This document shows positions 16,001-23,610 of a stretch of DNA of 64,000 bases, piece after piece. Every line of letters starts with the position of its first letter. Position 1 is the first letter of the stretch. The DNA is from Paenibacillus sp. JJ-223 (GTDB lineage: Bacteria; Bacillota; Bacilli; Paenibacillales; Paenibacillaceae): assembly GCF_927798175.1 (NCBI RefSeq), contig NZ_CAKMMP010000015.1, positions 124,001-188,000 on the forward strand, read 5' to 3'. The notes under the pieces are model-generated. The model was not told the origin of the DNA, made no database searches, and saw only the letters and a list, made by a program, of their open reading frames with translations. Position numbers and translations under genes: made by a program.

Positions 16001-17175
16001 TGCGCCGCAACTTCATTCTGCCAGCGTTTGTTCATCTCGGTGCTCAGATCGCCGATGTTGAACGTGCGGAACCCGTCGGATACGCCGTTGAATTTGTCCT
16101 GCATGTCCTGGGACATATTCGAGAGCTCGATGCCAGGGAAACCGTTCATTTTGTCCACGATAACCTCTTGTGCTTCAGGAGACAGCACGAAATCGATAAA
16201 CTGGTTGATCGCTTCCTTCTTGTCCGATTCGCCGTTCACCATCAGGTATGTCGGTCCGCCGTTGAAGCCAGGCGTGATCTGCTGCATTTTGACCGTATCC
16301 GGCAGGAGTCCTTCGTTGATCTGCTGCAGCACCATGTCGGACCATGCCGGGATGATCGACACCTCGCCGTTCATGAGCAGGTCCAGCGTGCCCTGGTTCT
16401 TCTTCGGATAGATGCCGTCGCCGTACACGTATTGACCCAATTCTTTCAGCGTGTTAAAACCGGATTCCCACTTTTCCATCACGGCCGGATCGCTGTTGTG
16501 GATGTCTTCTTCGGGCAGGTCCTTATACACGACCGTCTGTACGAAAGAGCTGCCAGAACCGCCGGTGGACGGATCATTGTAAGCGAACTGGCCCGGGTTG
16601 GCTTTGATCCACTGCAAGAGCTCGTCCATCGTTTTGGGCGGGTTCGCCACTTTCGTGCTGTCATAGGCGAGTACCACGGCGGAAGAGCGATATGGAACGG
16701 CATAGTTTTCGACGTCCTTCATCGTTTGCGCGCTGACTTTGCTGATGTTCGGAATGTCGCCCTCGCTCAGCTGGGACCATACGCCATCCTTGATGCCTTG
16801 GGAAACAACGGCGATGCCGTCTTCGTACAGATCGATGTCGCCCGAGCCTTTGCCCGCTTGTTTGGCCGCCATGATGCGATCATAGGTTGGCTGGGCACCC
16901 GTTCCCGACGGAATGTAGACCAGGTTGACATCGACTTCCTTATTTTTTTCCTCAAACATCGGAACCAGCGTATCCCACAGGTCCTTTACGTTTTGCGATC
17001 CGGTGAAATAGAAATTGAACGAAGTCGTCGTTTCGGCGGCCGTGGCCGTGGATGAACCGCCTTCGGACGACGCATTGGTGTTCGAAGCGCCGTTTCCGTT
17101 TCCGCATCCGGCCAGCATGACAGCAGACAGCATCACTGAAGAGAACATGGTCAACCAGGTTTTTTTTGTGCGCAT
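15997..17175 (-). CDS. ABC importer substrate-binding lipoprotein (family 1/PotD-like)
   Basis: 392 residues with a lipoprotein signal (M-R-T-K-K-T-W, hydrophobic core, lipobox V-M-L-A-G-C-G). The linker after the cysteine is rich in N, S, G and T. The mature domain is an iron/putrescine/2-aminoethylphosphonate-type binding fold with P-Y-R-S-S-A-V-V-L-A-Y-D and the late F-I-D-F-V-L-S-P-E-A-Q motif. Neighbouring GDPD and PHP genes suggest that the ligand is a phosphodiester or alcohol phosphate, which is inference only. It is 15 nt after the ATPase gene and overlaps the next permease by 4 nt. Confidence 0.9.
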   Translation of the reverse strand: MRTKKTWLTMFSSVMLSAVMLAGCGNGNGASNTNASSEGGSSTATAAETTTSFNFYFTGSQNVKDLWDTLVPMFEEKNKEVDVNLVYIPSGTGAQPTYDRIMAAKQAGKGSGDIDLYEDGIAVVSQGIKDGVWSQLSEGDIPNISKVSAQTMKDVENYAVPYRSSAVVLAYDSTKVANPPKTMDELLQWIKANPGQFAYNDPSTGGSGSSFVQTVVYKDLPEEDIHNSDPAVMEKWESGFNTLKELGQYVYGDGIYPKKNQGTLDLLMNGEVSIIPAWSDMVLQQINEGLLPDTVKMQQITPGFNGGPTYLMVNGESDKKEAINQFIDFVLSPEAQEVIVDKMNGFPGIELSNMSQDMQDKFNGVSDGFRTFNIGDLSTEMNKRWQNEVAAQ

Positions 17176-17190
17176 TTTTTTCAGCCTCCG

Positions 17191-18231
17191 TTATTGGGTT
17201 ACGAGTTCCGGATATCCGGTCAATCGGGTGATCGATACTTGGACGTCTTTGCCGATTCGCAACTGCTGCGTCGCTTCCTTCGTTTGAAAAGTCCTCAGAC
17301 TGCCAAGGCCGGCCAGATCGACCGTTACCTCGGCGTAGTGCCCCAGAATCATGATGTGTTTGATCTTGCCGGCCAACATTCCCTGTCCCTGCAATCCGTC
17401 GTGGATGCCCACGTCTTCCGGTCGAACCGCTACCGTTACCTTTCCGCGCAAATGTTTGTCATTCGGAAAAACGGCTTCCCCGAAACGGATGTTCTGCTCA
17501 TCCGCCACCCCCTCCAAAAAGTTCATTTTGCCGATAAAGCTGGCGACATACAGCGATGCAGGTTCATCGTAAATTTCCTGCGGCTTCGCGATCTGCTCGA
17601 TATTCCCTTTGTTCATGACGATGATGCGGTCGGACAAGGACAAGGCCTCTTCCTGGTCATGGGTAACGAACACCATCGTAAGTCCGGTCTGCATTTGGAT
17701 TTCGCGCAGCTCCTCCCGCATCTCGTGCCGCAGCTTGGCATCCAGCGCCGAGAATGGCTCGTCCAGGAGCAAAACCGCCGGCTTGAGCAGCAGTGATCGG
17801 GCCAGCGCGACCCGCTGCTGCTGACCGCCTGACAATTGCGACGGATATTTCTTTTCGTAGCCGGGCAGGCGAACGAGCTGGAGCGCATCCGATACGGCAG
17901 CGCGAATGTCGGCTTTGGGCATTTTGCGAATTTTCAGCCCAAACGCCAGGTTATCGTACACCGTCATGTGGGACCACAGATTGTAGCTCTGAAATACCAT
18001 CGATGTGGGCCGCTTCTCCGGCGGAAGCTTGATGACGCTCTGTCCTTCGATGAGAATGTCGCCCGAGTCCGGCTCCAGAAAGCCGCCGATGCTGCGCAGC
18101 ACGGTCGTTTTGCCGCAGCCCGAGGGACCGAGCAGCGTGACCAGTTCCCCTTTTGCCACTTCCAGATTGATTCCGCTGACGCCGTCACCGGTTTTGTAGC
18201 GTTTGGTCAATTCCTGTACCTTCAACTGCAT
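17191..18231 (-). CDS. ABC importer ATP-binding subunit (PotA/UgpC-like)
   Basis: 346 residues from the ATG at 18231, preceded by AAAGGGG; an earlier in-frame ATG (18255) lacks a ribosome site. Walker A G-P-S-G-C-G-K-T-T, signature L-S-G-G-Q-Q-Q-R-V-A-L-A-R-S-L, Walker B V-L-L-L-D-E-P-F-S-A-L-D and switch H in V-T-H-D-Q-E-E-A are complete. A C-terminal TOBE/OB domain of ~110 residues (A-V-R-P-E-D-V-G) is present, as in carbohydrate, polyamine and glycerol-phosphate systems. It energises the 15161/18272 permease pair. Confidence 0.93.
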   Translation of the reverse strand: MQLKVQELTKRYKTGDGVSGINLEVAKGELVTLLGPSGCGKTTVLRSIGGFLEPDSGDILIEGQSVIKLPPEKRPTSMVFQSYNLWSHMTVYDNLAFGLKIRKMPKADIRAAVSDALQLVRLPGYEKKYPSQLSGGQQQRVALARSLLLKPAVLLLDEPFSALDAKLRHEMREELREIQMQTGLTMVFVTHDQEEALSLSDRIIVMNKGNIEQIAKPQEIYDEPASLYVASFIGKMNFLEGVADEQNIRFGEAVFPNDKHLRGKVTVAVRPEDVGIHDGLQGQGMLAGKIKHIMILGHYAEVTVDLAGLGSLRTFQTKEATQQLRIGKDVQVSITRLTGYPELVTQ

Positions 18232-18271
18232 GATGCTGTTGCCCCTTTCTGTCATGAAGCTCTCCGCCCCG

Positions 18272-19096
18272 TCACTTCACCTGGAATCCGCTGGCCAGCA
18301 CGTCCGCGCTAACCAGCCGCTGCGCGGCAATCAGAAGAATGATCGTTGGCAGCGTCAAAATGATGGAGAACACCGCTCCCGCGCTGCTCGGGAAATCGGA
18401 AATGATCGAATACATCACGATCGGCATCGTTTTGAAATCGGGAATGCCGACCAGGAACGTGCCCTGGGCTTCATCCAACGAATGCAGGAACGTGAACACC
18501 GATGCGACGAGAATTCCCGGCATGGCCATCGGCAGCGTGATGCTGCGGAACACCCTGAACGGCGTCGCTCCCACGTCCCTCGCCGATTCTTCCTGGGCGG
18601 CATGTACGTTGCGGAATGCAGCCGTCGGAATCCAGGTCATGAACATCAGCACGTTGATCATGTGGATCAGCACAACGCCCAGCAGCGTATTCATCAACCC
18701 CACCTTGTAGAAGAGCACCGCGATCGATACGTACAGTCCCATTTTCGGAAACGCATTGGTCAGCAGAAACGAAAACAGGAACATACGCTTCAGCGGAAAC
18801 TGTATCCGGGCAAACGCATAGGCTGCCGGAATGCACAGCACGATGGATAACGCCGTAACCAGCGTCGCGATCAGGAACGACAAGGAAATGGACGAGACGA
18901 TATCGTCCTTGGCAAGCACGAAGTTCCACCATTTAAAGCCCCATACCTGCGGAAGAACGTCCGGATAGTTCCATTTCTCGCTGAATGCCAGCACCAGCAA
19001 ATTCAGCAGCGGCCCGGCAAAAAACACGGCAAAGATCGTCAGGAGCACAAATTCCACAATCCGCCTGAGGCCGACCGCTTTCCAATACCACAGCAT
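18272..19096 (-). CDS. ABC importer permease (PotC/PhnV-like)
   Basis: 274 residues from the ATG at 19096, chosen because GGAGGGG is 5-6 nt upstream; the frame extends to 19114. Six predicted helices; the E-E-S-A-R-D-V-G-A-T-P loop for the ATPase lies near residue 165. It follows the LacI gene by 19 nt and precedes the ATPase by 40 nt. It is the second membrane subunit of the importer with the 15161 permease. Confidence 0.9.
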   Translation of the reverse strand: MLWYWKAVGLRRIVEFVLLTIFAVFFAGPLLNLLVLAFSEKWNYPDVLPQVWGFKWWNFVLAKDDIVSSISLSFLIATLVTALSIVLCIPAAYAFARIQFPLKRMFLFSFLLTNAFPKMGLYVSIAVLFYKVGLMNTLLGVVLIHMINVLMFMTWIPTAAFRNVHAAQEESARDVGATPFRVFRSITLPMAMPGILVASVFTFLHSLDEAQGTFLVGIPDFKTMPIVMYSIISDFPSSAGAVFSIILTLPTIILLIAAQRLVSADVLASGFQVK

Positions 19097-19115
19097 GATT
19101 TCCCCTCCATCCACT

Positions 19116-20135
19116 TCAAGTAGACTGCCTGATCACGACTTCGCTGTCATATTCGACCAGCCGGGGCACGTCCTTCTCCCCGCCGATCAACCGGTCGAGA
19201 ATGTCGACCGCATCCCGGCCGATGCCTGCCGCATTCACGCTCACCGTCGTCAATGCCGGCGAATACATCGCGCCAAGCTCAATGTTGTCATACCCCATCA
19301 CGGCGACTTCGTCCGGAATCCGTACCCCGTGCTCCAGCAGCACCTTCATCGCACCCAATGCCAGCATGTCGTTCGTCGTGAACAAGGCCGTGTATCCGCC
19401 TGCGCGAAATGCGTCGTAATGCTGGTTCATCAGCCGGACACCGTAATCGAAATGGGATTCGGGAGATTCGGCGATGAATATGTCCTTCTCCCCGGAGACG
19501 CCCAGCTGCAGCAATCGCTTGTGGAAACCGGATAACCGCAGCGAGTGGCTTCGGTGCGCGCCCGGACCCGACAGAATGAAGAACCTGCGATGGCCGAGCC
19601 CATGCATATATTCCGCCGCGCGTTCCCCGCCTTCTTCGTCGTTGCTGACCAGATGAATGACCTCCGGATCGTCCGTCGATCCATTGACCATCAGATACGG
19701 AATGTTGAATTTCTTCACGTAATCGATGACGTTTTTACGCAATCGGCTGACCAGAATCAGCCCATCTACCCGCTGCTCCAGCATGTAGTCGGTCGAACGA
19801 AGCGACATTTCCTTGTCGGTTTTGAGGAAAACGGAGTAGCCTCTCGCTTCGGACGCCATGAGAATGGCATCGATGATTTTGCCGTACAGCGGATGGGACA
19901 CGATCGGCAGCGTCTCGCGAAATACGATGACGCCGATGTTGTTCGTGCGTTTCGTCACCATCGCCCTGGCGACGGCGTTTGGTTTATAACGCAGCTTCTC
20001 TGCCGCGTTCAGCACGCGTTCGCGCACCTCGGGGCTGGCGTAGCCTTTGCCGGAGATGACGCGCGAAGCCGTGGACTTCGACACTCCGGCCAGCTGCGCC
20101 AGCTCCTTTAAACTGTGATTCAGCTTGGTATTCAA
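19116..20135 (-). CDS. LacI family transcriptional regulator
   Basis: 339 residues. The N-terminal headpiece (S-L-K-E-L-A-Q-L-A-G-V-S-K-S-T-A-S-R-V-I-S-G-K) and hinge (Y-K-P-N-A-V-A-R-A) are classical; the rest is the periplasmic-binding-protein-like effector domain ending in V-I-R-Q-S. Its start overlaps the GDPD stop by 4 nt, so it is translated within the operon. Two LacI-type half-palindromes with central CpG lie directly in front of the first gene (22397-22429), making autoregulation likely. The effector is probably the imported compound or its cleavage product (inference). Confidence 0.92.
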   Translation of the reverse strand: MNTKLNHSLKELAQLAGVSKSTASRVISGKGYASPEVRERVLNAAEKLRYKPNAVARAMVTKRTNNIGVIVFRETLPIVSHPLYGKIIDAILMASEARGYSVFLKTDKEMSLRSTDYMLEQRVDGLILVSRLRKNVIDYVKKFNIPYLMVNGSTDDPEVIHLVSNDEEGGERAAEYMHGLGHRRFFILSGPGAHRSHSLRLSGFHKRLLQLGVSGEKDIFIAESPESHFDYGVRLMNQHYDAFRAGGYTALFTTNDMLALGAMKVLLEHGVRIPDEVAVMGYDNIELGAMYSPALTTVSVNAAGIGRDAVDILDRLIGGEKDVPRLVEYDSEVVIRQST

Positions 20136-20872
20136 TCGCGTTTCTCCTTCGCTTCATTCCATTGCGCCTTGACGGACATCAGCCCGGCCACGTTCCGCGT
20201 CGTGATCGACGCCACGCCCAGCCCGGCGAGCCTGGCCATGTCGCTTGCGTCGGTCACGGTCCATGCGTAGACCTTCAGCTGTTCGCGCTCGGCCGTTTCC
20301 ATTAGTTCCGGGCGGATCAATACATAGGGCATGTTCAGCCCAAAGCAATCCGCCGACCTTGCTTCATGGCATGCTTGCTTGACGGCCTCCGCGTAATCAA
20401 GCGTTCGGAAGCTGTCCACGTTTACGTTCAGCAGCTTGGGTACGTTGTTTCCGTAACGGTTGGCCTCCATGGCCACTTCATACTCGCAGCCGCTCAGGAA
20501 AGCTTGGTCCGTCATTTGCAGCCGGGTTAACATATGGAAGACAGGCTCCAGGCTGGCCGGCATTTTAATGTCCAGATTCATCGTTTTGCCCGCGGCTCCG
20601 ATCTGCCGCAGCAGCGGCTCCAAAAGGGGAATCGGCTGCAGCAAGCCGGCGTTCAGTTCGTCCAGCGTCAAGCTGGATATGCTGCCATGGTTGCCGTCTG
20701 CCAGCACCACTTCGTCGTCATGGGCGAGCACGAGCACGCCGTCCCGCGTCACACGTATGTCGTCTTCGTAGATGTCCGCCCCCAGCGCAAGCGCCGCGTG
20801 CAGCGATTCCTCCGAATGTTCCGGCATGCCCATACATCCCGTGTGTGCGGTTACCCATGGAAAAGGCTTCAT
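20132..20872 (-). CDS. Glycerophosphodiester phosphodiesterase family protein
   Basis: 246 residues from the ATG at 20872 (AGGAG 9 nt upstream; the ATG at 20878 is too close). The (beta/alpha)8 GDPD fold hydrolyses glycerophosphodiesters to glycerol-3-phosphate and an alcohol. Visible conserved residues, counted from the 20878 start: H12, E38-x-D40 (I-Y-E-D-D-I-R-V-T-R-D-G), H53 (L-A-H-D-D), and later L-D-I-K and W-T-V-T-D. The usual H-R-G motif reads H-T-G here: the conserved arginine is a threonine. No signal peptide, so cytoplasmic, acting after import. It couples to PHP (12 nt upstream) and overlaps LacI. Confidence 0.85.
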   Translation of the reverse strand: MKPFPWVTAHTGCMGMPEHSEESLHAALALGADIYEDDIRVTRDGVLVLAHDDEVVLADGNHGSISSLTLDELNAGLLQPIPLLEPLLRQIGAAGKTMNLDIKMPASLEPVFHMLTRLQMTDQAFLSGCEYEVAMEANRYGNNVPKLLNVNVDSFRTLDYAEAVKQACHEARSADCFGLNMPYVLIRPELMETAEREQLKVYAWTVTDASDMARLAGLGVASITTRNVAGLMSVKAQWNEAKEKRD

Positions 20873-20884
20873 CTGCATGCACTC

Positions 20885-21904
20885 CTATTCAAAATAAATG
20901 GCATTTGTAAATGCGATCAGCATATAAGCACCCTGCACGCTGCCCCATAATTCGGCCCTGATCCACCTTCGGCCAGTGGCATCAGGAATGTTCAATTCGC
21001 ATGGCTCCAATCGCGCATGGCTTTCGGGTGCATACACCTCACGAGTAACTTCCGTGCCCAGATTGGACTGCAGCACCAGCTTGCAGGTTCGTCCCGGCAG
21101 CGTCCATCGACCCGGCCTGACCGAGAAATCGATCGACACCGATGCAACGACGGAATTGCCGCTCGGTTCATCCGGTGTGAGTGCCGGAACGATCGCTCCA
21201 AGATCATAAGTGGCACCTCCGGTTTTGATGCCTAACTCCAGCAGCGGACCGACCGTTACGGAGACATGTCCGCGGCGCAGGGCCTGGACGAGTTGTTCCT
21301 CGTCAGGATCGGCATCGTCCGGAATACCCAAATACGTCACGGACAGCGGATCCGTCGTGTCGGCCTGCGTATGCCAGTCGCGGCCGGAAGTAGCGGATAT
21401 GCGATAGCCCTCGTTCAGCTTGTCATTCCATAAAGCGAATGCCCGTTGATTGTTGTGTTGGATCGGGGCAAAGGTCCCGGACCAAACCTCGATGTAATCG
21501 ACGGCAGACCAGTCTTTGATCTCATACTCCCAATAACAGCCGGTGCAGGCCGGACTTCCGATTCGAAAAGGATGGGCAAGTCCTGCAACGCCGCCCTGTT
21601 CGTGGACGGCTGCAATGCCATCCAAAATGCCGTCCTTGTCTACGGTCCGCCAATCCACGTACGTATCCAGCCCAAGCGTGACCATATGTCCGTGGAACGT
21701 TGTCCACTCCATGCCCGGAATAATGAGCAACCCATGTTCCTTAGCGATGTCTTTGCGATCGGCCAGGCCGGACATCGTATTGTGGTCCGTCAAGGCAATC
21801 GCGTCGAAGCCAAGCTTGCTTGCTCCCGCGGCCAGTTCGGACAGCGTCTGACTTCCGTCACTGTGCAGCGTATGGGTATGCAGCTCACAGGCGAGCCATT
21901 TCAT
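20885..21904 (-). CDS. PHP domain phosphoesterase, CehA/McbA family
   Basis: 339 residues; GGAGG is 7 nt before the ATG, which overlaps the preceding stop (ATGA). The polymerase-and-histidinol-phosphatase metal motifs are clear: H9-T-H11-T-L-H-S-D, A-L-T-D-H-N, P-G-M-E-W, G-L-A-H-P-F and S-G-R-D-W-H. The last ~110 residues form a beta-rich extension typical of CehA/McbA-family metallohydrolases. Such enzymes hydrolyse phosphoesters or related esters. Located in an operon with GDPD and an importer, it probably removes phosphate or a head group from the imported compound; the substrate is not determined. Confidence 0.88.
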   Translation of the reverse strand: MKWLACELHTHTLHSDGSQTLSELAAGASKLGFDAIALTDHNTMSGLADRKDIAKEHGLLIIPGMEWTTFHGHMVTLGLDTYVDWRTVDKDGILDGIAAVHEQGGVAGLAHPFRIGSPACTGCYWEYEIKDWSAVDYIEVWSGTFAPIQHNNQRAFALWNDKLNEGYRISATSGRDWHTQADTTDPLSVTYLGIPDDADPDEEQLVQALRRGHVSVTVGPLLELGIKTGGATYDLGAIVPALTPDEPSGNSVVASVSIDFSVRPGRWTLPGRTCKLVLQSNLGTEVTREVYAPESHARLEPCELNIPDATGRRWIRAELWGSVQGAYMLIAFTNAIYFE

Positions 21905-22371
21905 GCCTTCACCTCCGTTTCATCCGTCCAGACTTTCAGGCGATAATCGCACGCAGCCGTCACGATGCAGTGGATGCTAAGCGTCACTGTCCAGCGCCCT
22001 TGCCTGATCAACCCACGGACAAGCCCTGGGGATGCGTGAAGCTCAGATAGGTGCAGTTCTTGCACAGGATCATGCCTATGGCATGCTCCACGATATTGAT
22101 GCTCGTCATCCAGCGAGACGGTAATCAGATTGTTTAACGGCAAATAGGTGTCGGCCCGTGCCGCTGCCCGTTCCTGTTGATCCGGCAATACGTATTTGGC
22201 AAAACTGGCCTCCAGCAAAGCGAGCGCTCGCTCGCGATCCTCCAGCACCTTCGGCGAATACGCGAATCGGATGTTCAAGCGCTCGGCATTCGCCGTCAAT
22301 TGAAAAGGAATTCGAAGATGCGTCCCGGATTGTTCAGGAGTCACGCGTCCTTGGATGTCCATCAGGTTCAT
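21901..22371 (-). CDS. Unknown protein, first gene of the PHP/GDPD/ABC operon
   Basis: 156 residues from the ATG at 22371, with GGGAGG 9 nt upstream; the frame extends to 22431 but that start lies inside the operator palindrome. It has no signal peptide and no membrane helix. It looks beta-rich (T-H-L-R-I-P-F-Q-L-T, L-N-I-R-F-A-Y-S-P-K, L-I-T-V-S-L-D-D, W-T-V-T-L-S-I-H). The stop overlaps the start of the PHP gene, so the two are coupled and may act together. I do not recognise the family beyond its habitual place beside CehA/McbA-like PHP genes. Confidence 0.7.
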   Translation of the reverse strand: MNLMDIQGRVTPEQSGTHLRIPFQLTANAERLNIRFAYSPKVLEDRERALALLEASFAKYVLPDQQERAAARADTYLPLNNLITVSLDDEHQYRGACHRHDPVQELHLSELHASPGLVRGLIRQGRWTVTLSIHCIVTAACDYRLKVWTDETEVKA

Positions 22372-22396
22372 GGGGATGATCCTCCCTTGCCGTGAT

Positions 22397-22429
22397 GTGG
22401 GATCGTTCCCACAGTGGGAACGATCCCAC
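22397..22429 (-). promoter_or_regulatory. Tandem LacI-type operators within a perfect palindrome
   Basis: Site 1 GTGGGATCGTTCCCAC (22397-22412) and site 2 GTGGGAACGATCCCAC (22414-22429) are each near-palindromes with a central CpG, the hallmark of LacI-family operators. Together, with two flanking bases on each side, they make a perfect 18-1-18 inverted repeat (22395-22431). Centres are 17 nt apart. They lie between the promoter and the first gene of the operon that encodes the LacI regulator. Confidence 0.65.
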
Positions 22430-22463
22430 ATGCCACTTATGTTACGGAGGAAGGATTAGCCCG

Positions 22464-22492
22464 ATATCATCACGATGTTAAGCTTTTGTAAA
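22464..22492 (-). promoter_or_regulatory. Sigma-A promoter of the PHP/GDPD/ABC operon
   Basis: On the minus strand TTTACA (22487-22492), 17 nt, TGATAT (22464-22469). Transcription would start near 22457 and run through the two operators about 30 nt further on. Confidence 0.55.
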
Positions 22493-22611
22493 AGGGAGAA
22501 CAGAAAATTGGGGGCCTGAGAACGCTTCGAACTTGTTCTAACCCGCCGCGTGATTATCAGGTGGCATTGCATAAGAAGGAGAAGATGCGCATTGACTTTT
22601 CATGTTCGGGA

Positions 22612-22660
22612 TTGCAAATACAAATTAGTCGATTATATAATTAGATTATTATCTAATTAT
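22612..22660 (+). promoter_or_regulatory. Promoter with overlapping palindrome ahead of the histidine phosphatase
   Basis: TTGCAA (22612-22617), 18 nt, TATAAT (22636-22641). The -10 box overlaps a perfect palindrome, ATAATTAGAT and ATCTAATTAT around TATT (22637-22660), suggesting repressor control. No cognate regulator is obvious nearby. Confidence 0.45.
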
Positions 22661-22701
22661 GAATTCATGAATGCTGTTATATTTGTAAAGGAGGTTATTT
22701 C

Positions 22702-23319
22702 ATGGTTACCCATACTTTCTATCTGGTCAGGCATGGGCTCAAAGAGCAGGCGATCGGTGACGTTCCCCTTACTGCTGAAGGCATACGGCAGGCCCAAGCC
22801 GTCGCACGCATATTGTCTCCAATGCCCACTGACCTCATCGTAACCAGTCCGCTCCGGCGGGCGCGGCAAACGGCCGACTGCATTGCTGCACGGATCCAAG
22901 CACCGTTGATGGAGGACGTACGCCTGAGAGAGCGGGCAAACTGGGGGGATCTGCCCGGCCAGACGCTGGAGCAATTCGTCGAGATGTGGGACCGCTGCAC
23001 GCGCGATCCCGATTATGCGCCACCGGTGGGCGACTCCTCCCGGCAGGCCGGGATGCGGTTCTCCGAATGCCTGAACGAGCTTGGTGCCGTATCGGCTGCA
23101 TCATCCGATGATGATCGCAATATTGTTATTGTTACGCATGGTGGCTTGATCACTGATTTGCTGGTTCACTTGTTCCGCGAAGATGAGCTGAACGTATGGC
23201 ACGATGCGTTTATCGCCAAGCAGAGCCAGCTTGTGCCGGAGTGCTCCATCACGCGGCTGATTTATGAAAACGGACGGTATCGCCTGTCGGACTTTGCTTC
23301 CGTTTCACATCTGTCATGA
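22702..23319 (+). CDS. Histidine phosphatase superfamily protein (phosphoglycerate mutase-like)
   Basis: 205 residues; AAAGGAGG is 7 nt before the ATG. The catalytic V-R10-H11-G12 motif opens the protein; S-P-L-R-R-A-R-Q-T-A and the second histidine in V-T-H-G-G complete the active site. The acidic residue in R-E-R-A-N-W-G-D-L takes the position of the usual proton donor. The family dephosphorylates sugar phosphates, nucleotides or other small phosphoesters; specificity cannot be told. Cytoplasmic. It stands alone between the divergent organophosphate operon and the PL11 gene. The 291 bp after it hold no gene or clear terminator. Confidence 0.88.
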   Translation: MVTHTFYLVRHGLKEQAIGDVPLTAEGIRQAQAVARILSPMPTDLIVTSPLRRARQTADCIAARIQAPLMEDVRLRERANWGDLPGQTLEQFVEMWDRCTRDPDYAPPVGDSSRQAGMRFSECLNELGAVSAASSDDDRNIVIVTHGGLITDLLVHLFREDELNVWHDAFIAKQSQLVPECSITRLIYENGRYRLSDFASVSHLS

Positions 23320-23610
23320 ATCCTTCTGCGAATGAAATTCACTGGCTTCACGTTCGTCCAAGCGGCGAACCGCGATGGGCGAAATTTCACGAGCAATGTC
23401 AGGCATGAATTCTGCGGCTCTTGCGATGCAGCGCGTATTCAGTTTTTCGTTATTGTTAACCCTTGGGGCACAGCATTGTGAGCCTGTTTTTTGGAAAAAC
23501 GAAAATAAGGCCCTGACGGGACCCGAAATGCCTGCCGCAAGCAGTTCGTGGTCCGTCAAAGCCTTTGTCTTTCCTTGCCTTATTGGAGATTCGTTTACCG
23601 GTTACCTTAC

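Noticed and set aside
23320..23610. Short frames between the histidine phosphatase and the PL11 gene
   Set aside because: No ribosome site, no domain, both strands equally open; left as non-coding.
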